Positions 34,021 through 37,978 of a stretch of DNA of 37,978 nt are shown here, piece after piece; within the stretch, counting starts at the first letter, position 1; each line of letters opens with the position of its first letter. The notes below the pieces were generated by a model that was not told the origin of the DNA, did not search any database, and saw only the letters and a program-made list of their open reading frames with translations. The DNA is taken from the NCBI GenBank assembly GCA_025351925.1, contig JANXVC010000083.1:1-37978 (forward strand), written 5' to 3'. The position numbers and the translations under genes were made by a program. Source of the DNA: Rhodospirillales bacterium (GTDB taxonomy: Bacteria; Pseudomonadota; Alphaproteobacteria; Acetobacterales; Acetobacteraceae).

Positions 34021-36167
34021 GGCCCGGCATCCCCTGTCTCGGTTAGCAGCAAGCCATCTGCGTCCATCGGCGCCCCGTTCTTCGTCGTGCGTCCCGTCGC
34101 CGCCGGGTGATCCGGCGTGTCGGCGCGCGGCAGCACCAGCCGCATCGTCGTGCCGGCGCCCGGCGTGCTGATGACCTGCACGTCGCCGCCGCCCTCACGC
34201 AGTAGTTCGCGCGCCTGGAATGCCCCGATGCCGGAGCCCTGGCGCTTCGAGGTGCCGAAAGGCTGGAACAATCGGTCGCGGATGAACTCGAAGGTCATGC
34301 CGCCGCCTTTGTCGATGATGTCGATGACGACCTGCTGCGCCTCATGGCGCACGCGGATCAGCACCGGCAGCCCGTCCGACGCCTCGATGGCGTTGTTCAG
34401 CAGATGGGCGACCGCCGTATCGAAGGCGTCGGGGCTGATGGCCACCATCGCCGTCGAGCCGTCGTGCTCCAGCGACAGCGCGGTCCGGCGCACCCGGCGG
34501 TATGAGGCGAGCAGCGCTTCCAGACGGGGCACCGGCGTCAGTGCAGCGGGCGCGCGGTCAACGTCCGGCGTATCGAGCCGGCGCAGCAGCGCGGTGATCT
34601 TCTGCACCGAGGCGCCGACCGTCTCCAGCATGTCCTGCTGGAACGCAGGGTTGGCGATATGCCGCTCGGCGTTGGACAGCAGCAGCGAAAGCTGGCTCGA
34701 GACGTTCTTGATGTCGTGCGCGACGAATGCGAAGCGTTTGCCGTAGTCGTGCAGCTGCCGCGTCTGCAGCAGGACGTGGGTCGCCCGCTGTTCGGCGACG
34801 AAGCTCGCGACCTCGCGCCCGACGATGCGCAGCAGGTCGAACACTTCCTGATCCAACTGAAACGGCGCCCGCGGCGGCCCCACCAGCACGAGGCCGATCT
34901 GCTGGTCGCCGGTCACCAGCGGAATTGACAGCCATAGGCGCCCGAGCTGATCGAGCGGCGGCGTCCGCGCTCCTGCGTTGGTCCCAAAGCTGTCAGCGCC
35001 GTCCAGCACGGCGATCCAGTTGCCGCCGGACATCGCGGCCACCACGGGATGCGCCGGCGGCATTGGGGCCGAGGCCGGCATGTTCCAGGAACCCGACCAC
35101 TGGAACGCGCCGACGCCGCCGTCGCGCAGGAACAGCGCGCCGTTCGGGCTGTCCACCACGTCCGCCATCGCACGGATCACCCGGGTATGCAGCGCCGCCC
35201 GCCCCTGCGATTTCGTGGCCGACAGGGTGTCGATGCAGTCCAGCCACTGCTGCCGGTAGTCGTAGCGGCGGGCAAAGAAATGCTCGACCACCATCCGGCG
35301 CAGGCGGGAGCGGGCGGAGCCGGAGGTCAGCAGCATGCCGATACCGATCAGCGCCGCGAAGAACACGCTGACCTCGGCCATCCAGCCCCAGTCTGCCCAG
35401 CCCCAGCCGGCGCCGAAATGCCGGAACACCTCGCCGGCGGCCGACAGCGCCAGCAGCACCGCGCCGCTCAGGATCAGCGTGGCGCTGTGGAACACGACGG
35501 CGCGGGAGAGCTGTAGGTTCGTCCGCCAGCGCCGGTCGCGTGCCGCGGCGGCGGCCAGCGGAGGCGCCACGATGATGACGGCGACGACGTGCGCGCCGGT
35601 CAGCGACACCGACGCCTGCTGGAACAGCACGAGATCGGCGCAGAGCAGGATGTCGAAGCACGCGAGGCCGCCCAGCAGGACGCAGGGCAGCGCCACATGC
35701 CACCGGTAGTGGTCCGGCAGGCTGAGATAGAGATTTTCGATCAGCAGCAGCTCGCACACGGCGATGCCGAGCCGGACCATGATGCCGAGGGACAGGATCG
35801 ACGGCCGTGCAACGCCGTATCGGCTTTCGAGCACGATGGCGGCGGCTGCGATGACGGCAGCGGCCACGCCGGCTGTCGCGAACGCACGGCCGACCTGACC
35901 AGACGGTACGAAACGGCCATACAAATGCAGGACGAAGCCGTACCAGGACAATGCCCGCAACAGGTCGAGCGCGTTGGGCAGACTGTTCCAGCCGGTGTAT
36001 GCTGATACCGGCAGCGGGGCAGCGTTGGCTGCCGCCCATGCCGCCGTGACCAAGCAGCACGCGATCAGCAGCCCACCCGTCAGATCCCGTGACCGCACGG
36101 CGACGAACGCCGGAAGCGCCAGATAGACCGCGGCGCAAGCGCAATACAGGACTTGGATGGTGTTCAT
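34017..36167 (-). CDS. prsK: PEP-CTERM-system histidine kinase PrsK
   Basis: A 716-residue membrane sensor kinase, cognate to PrsR. The first 285 residues hold about eight to nine hydrophobic helices. A GAF-like region (about 300-460) follows, with the phosphoacceptor His484 in FVAHDIKN and an ATPase domain with N-box LLNNAIEAS (589-597), G1 DKGGGM and G2 GSGIGAF (644-650). The architecture matches the PEP-CTERM/XrtA PrsK family. Start is ATG 36167; GTG 36185 adds six residues and has no better Shine-Dalgarno. It overlaps prsR by 4 bp and follows the sugar-transferase gene after 91 bp, which contains a stem-loop. Confidence 0.93.
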   Translation of the reverse strand: MNTIQVLYCACAAVYLALPAFVAVRSRDLTGGLLIACCLVTAAWAAANAAPLPVSAYTGWNSLPNALDLLRALSWYGFVLHLYGRFVPSGQVGRAFATAGVAAAVIAAAAIVLESRYGVARPSILSLGIMVRLGIAVCELLLIENLYLSLPDHYRWHVALPCVLLGGLACFDILLCADLVLFQQASVSLTGAHVVAVIIVAPPLAAAAARDRRWRTNLQLSRAVVFHSATLILSGAVLLALSAAGEVFRHFGAGWGWADWGWMAEVSVFFAALIGIGMLLTSGSARSRLRRMVVEHFFARRYDYRQQWLDCIDTLSATKSQGRAALHTRVIRAMADVVDSPNGALFLRDGGVGAFQWSGSWNMPASAPMPPAHPVVAAMSGGNWIAVLDGADSFGTNAGARTPPLDQLGRLWLSIPLVTGDQQIGLVLVGPPRAPFQLDQEVFDLLRIVGREVASFVAEQRATHVLLQTRQLHDYGKRFAFVAHDIKNVSSQLSLLLSNAERHIANPAFQQDMLETVGASVQKITALLRRLDTPDVDRAPAALTPVPRLEALLASYRRVRRTALSLEHDGSTAMVAISPDAFDTAVAHLLNNAIEASDGLPVLIRVRHEAQQVVIDIIDKGGGMTFEFIRDRLFQPFGTSKRQGSGIGAFQARELLREGGGDVQVISTPGAGTTMRLVLPRADTPDHPAATGRTTKNGAPMDADGLLLTETGDAGP

Positions 36168-36222
36168 GGGACTTAATGCCCGCACAGCGGGACGATTGCC
36201 CTTCGGCTACTGGACTGGCTTT

Positions 36223-36249
36223 CCCACCGCTTGCGGACCAAGCGATGGG
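36223..36249 (-). promoter_or_regulatory. Stem-loop between sugar-transferase and prsK genes
   Basis: CCCA-C-CGCTTG (36223-36233), loop CGGAC, CAAGCG-A-TGGG (36239-36249): ten pairs with one C/A mismatch. It lies in the 91-bp gap, so it may reduce read-through from the sugar-transferase gene or process the transcript. No T-tract on either side. Confidence 0.45.
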
Positions 36250-36258
36250 AGGCGGTCA

Positions 36259-37596
36259 CTAGCGTGAGCCTTCCTGGAACAGGATGACCCGCACGGTGGC
36301 AAACAGGATGGCAAGGTCGAGCAACGGGCTGCGATGCTTCACATAATATAGGTCGTATGAAAGCTTGACACGCGCATCCTCGACCGATGCGCCGTAGGGA
36401 AAGTTCACCTGCGCCCAGCCGGTCAGGCCCGGCTTCACCCGCGCACGCTGCCGGTAGTGCGGGATCGCTACGGTGAGCTGCTCGACGAAGTGCGGCCGTT
36501 CGGGCCGCGGGCCGATGAAGCTCATCTCACCCCGCAGCACGTTGATGAGTTGCGGCAGCTCGTCCATCCTGGTGCGCCGCATGATTGAGCCCATGCGGGT
36601 GACCCGGGGATCGCTCTGCATAGCCCAGGCCGGTCCGCGTGTTTCGGCATCCACGCACATGCTGCGGAATTTGAGCAGCGTGAACGACCGCCCGCCCAGG
36701 CCGACCCGCTCCTGGCGATACAGGATCGGCCCAGGGCTGCTCAGCCGCACCAGCAACGCCACGGCGAGTATGAGCGGCAGGGTGAAAATCAAGAAGCTCA
36801 GGCTGATGACGAGGTCTGTGCCCCGGTTCATCGCGTCCACCACCGGTCGTGTTCGCGGCCGGTCGAGTTCAGCGACCCAGGCCGCGTCCACGTTCGACAC
36901 ATCCACGCGCTTGAGGCGGCGCTCCCAGAACTGCGCCTCCGTCTCCAAGGTGACGCCCTGCGCGGCGTAGCTCGCCTGCTCTCTGGCGGGCATGGCGGCG
37001 AGGGCGGATCGGGGCAGCACCGCATCGCGTATCCCTGCGGCGCGCAACCCCGCCGGCCCATTATTGGCAACGGGCCCGCTCACCACCTCAAAGAACCCCT
37101 CATGGCCGTTGCGGACCGCCGCGATGGTCGTAGCCATCGCACTCGCCGGGCCCAGCACCGCGATGGGATGCACGAACAAGTTTGACCGTACCGCCGCCAG
37201 GAACAGCAGCCGCGTCGTGAATAGGGCGGCAATCCAGGCAGCGCCGACCTTCAGCGGCCAGGAGGCGTCCTCTCCGAACATCTGGTTGGCATCGATGCCG
37301 AGCAGTTTGCTGACGAGCCAGGCCGAGGGGAAAGCCAGCAGGCCGCCGAGCGCTGTGTTGAACAGCATGCCGCGCGTGCGGCGGAACACCTCGGGACGGT
37401 ATAGCCCGATGGCGAACGCGGTGGTTCCGCTGGTGAGCGCGAGGATCAGTGCATGGTTCACGACTGAGGGTTGCACGCCGGCGGCCAGGGAGCCAGTACT
37501 GAGCAGGGTGTAGGCAAGGCTGAACGAAAGCAGGAGTTCGAGCAGCCACAGCGCAAGCATTTCGGGCGATACATGGTTTTCAACGAAACGCGTCAT
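36259..37596 (-). CDS. PEP-CTERM/XrtA-associated undecaprenyl-phosphate sugar transferase
   Basis: A 445-residue inner-membrane enzyme that probably transfers a sugar-1-phosphate to undecaprenyl phosphate, starting exopolysaccharide repeat synthesis. Four to five membrane helices lie in residues 10-150, then a soluble region, and the C-terminal bacterial sugar transferase domain (about 255-445): membrane helix SLSFLIFTLPLILAVALLV, then RQERVGLGG, KFRSMCVDAE, DELPQLINVLRGEMSFIGPRP (split here) and KPGLTGWAQV. This is the TIGR03013 group found with PEP-CTERM systems. ATG 37596 has GAGG five bases upstream. It is the first gene on its strand in the locus seen here, with a long 382-bp leader region to the window edge. 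Confidence 0.92.
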   Translation of the reverse strand: MTRFVENHVSPEMLALWLLELLLSFSLAYTLLSTGSLAAGVQPSVVNHALILALTSGTTAFAIGLYRPEVFRRTRGMLFNTALGGLLAFPSAWLVSKLLGIDANQMFGEDASWPLKVGAAWIAALFTTRLLFLAAVRSNLFVHPIAVLGPASAMATTIAAVRNGHEGFFEVVSGPVANNGPAGLRAAGIRDAVLPRSALAAMPAREQASYAAQGVTLETEAQFWERRLKRVDVSNVDAAWVAELDRPRTRPVVDAMNRGTDLVISLSFLIFTLPLILAVALLVRLSSPGPILYRQERVGLGGRSFTLLKFRSMCVDAETRGPAWAMQSDPRVTRMGSIMRRTRMDELPQLINVLRGEMSFIGPRPERPHFVEQLTVAIPHYRQRARVKPGLTGWAQVNFPYGASVEDARVKLSYDLYYVKHRSPLLDLAILFATVRVILFQEGSR

Positions 37597-37978
37597 TTTA
37601 ACCTCGTGCGCCGAGTCCCGGCGGATCTAGAAAACCGCAACTCGGGACAGTGCCCTATCGATCCACGCTGGATATAATTTGATGGCGGACCGAACTGCCT
37701 CCAGGTTCACCGTCTGTTAGATGGTAGCGAACTTTTGAAGGTCATCGTTCTCCTGGTCGTCCAGTGCCGTACATTCCCTTACGCCCTCCCGAAGATATCC
37801 ACAACAGTCCTGCAACATATATTGAAGAACATGTCCTAGTAATATAGGATGCATTCTTCTCTGGGCTGCAAGGCCCCGAAACGGTGCAGGTTGGGCGGGG
37901 GTACCGTCAAACCCTCAGTAGCAAAGAGCGATTGACCTGTATATCCCAGAACGTTTTCTTGGCGAAAAACCAGTGGTG
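37597..37978. other. Non-coding right end, leader of the sugar-transferase gene
   Basis: No ORF in this 382-bp stretch is credible. It is AT-richer than average (ATATATTGAAGAAC and TAATATAGG stretches). It contains a possible leader stem: CCGAGT (37611-37616) with ACTCGG (37640-37645), and inside it GCGG (37621-37624) with CCGC (37635-37638). Near 37850-37978 weak inverted repeats such as GTCAA/TTGAC occur, with no recognised riboswitch. No convincing sigma-54 -24/-12 element was found by eye. It probably holds promoters for this gene and for one beyond the window edge. Confidence 0.4.

Noticed and set aside
37597-37978. Sigma-54 promoter for PrsR control of the sugar transferase
   Set aside because: A GGCAC...TTGC pair exists on the minus strand near 37635-37655, but its spacing is four bases too long for the -24/-12 consensus.

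Overview
The window looks like chromosomal DNA of a GC-rich alphaproteobacterium, most likely Rhodospirillales/Acetobacteraceae-like. This is an inference from strong third-position GC, frequent GTG and TTG starts, and several gene neighbourhoods that I recognise as typical of that class: tlpA/argH-lptM-lysA-TIGR02302, ftsE-ftsX-ydcF-plsC next to a zinc-ribbon protein, and a PHB locus with a divergent phaR. No tRNA, rRNA, CRISPR, prophage or intact insertion sequence was seen.

Layout. Position 1-984 holds the N-terminal part of an ABC permease. A membrane-bound HAMP-PAS-GGDEF-EAL protein follows on the minus strand. Diverging from it across a palindrome-rich gap is a three-gene operon of exported proteins: a DUF3034 barrel, a group 1 truncated hemoglobin and a type 1 copper protein. 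Next come a DnaJ-family co-chaperone, TlpA, and the arginine/lysine block argH-lptM-lysA-TIGR02302. A drug/metabolite exporter precedes the PHB locus (a small PhaE-like protein, a class III-like PhaC, PhaA and PhaB, with divergent PhaR). An XRE regulator and a DUF2125 protein lead to an AT-rich gap with two consensus DnaA boxes.

The middle of the window is housekeeping: plsC, ydcF, ftsX and ftsE in one tightly overlapping minus-strand unit, then a zinc-ribbon membrane protein, a GST, gloB, a methyltransferase and a TSUP permease. Two small secreted proteins (PRC-barrel-like and NTF2/SnoaL-like) sit downstream of a LuxR-type regulator. A YgjP-type metallopeptidase precedes the right-hand block.

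The right end is the regulatory part of an XrtA/PEP-CTERM exopolysaccharide locus: sugar transferase, PrsK histidine kinase, PrsR sigma-54 response regulator and PrsT TPR protein. The exosortase itself is not in the window. Themes of possible interest are the exported hemoglobin/copper-protein operon whose globin lacks the polar distal-pocket residues of well-studied TrHbN proteins, a compact class III-like PHA synthase with a 120-residue partner gene overlapping it, a hairpin that would hide the phaB ribosome binding site, and an origin-like patch at 19.7-20.0 kb.
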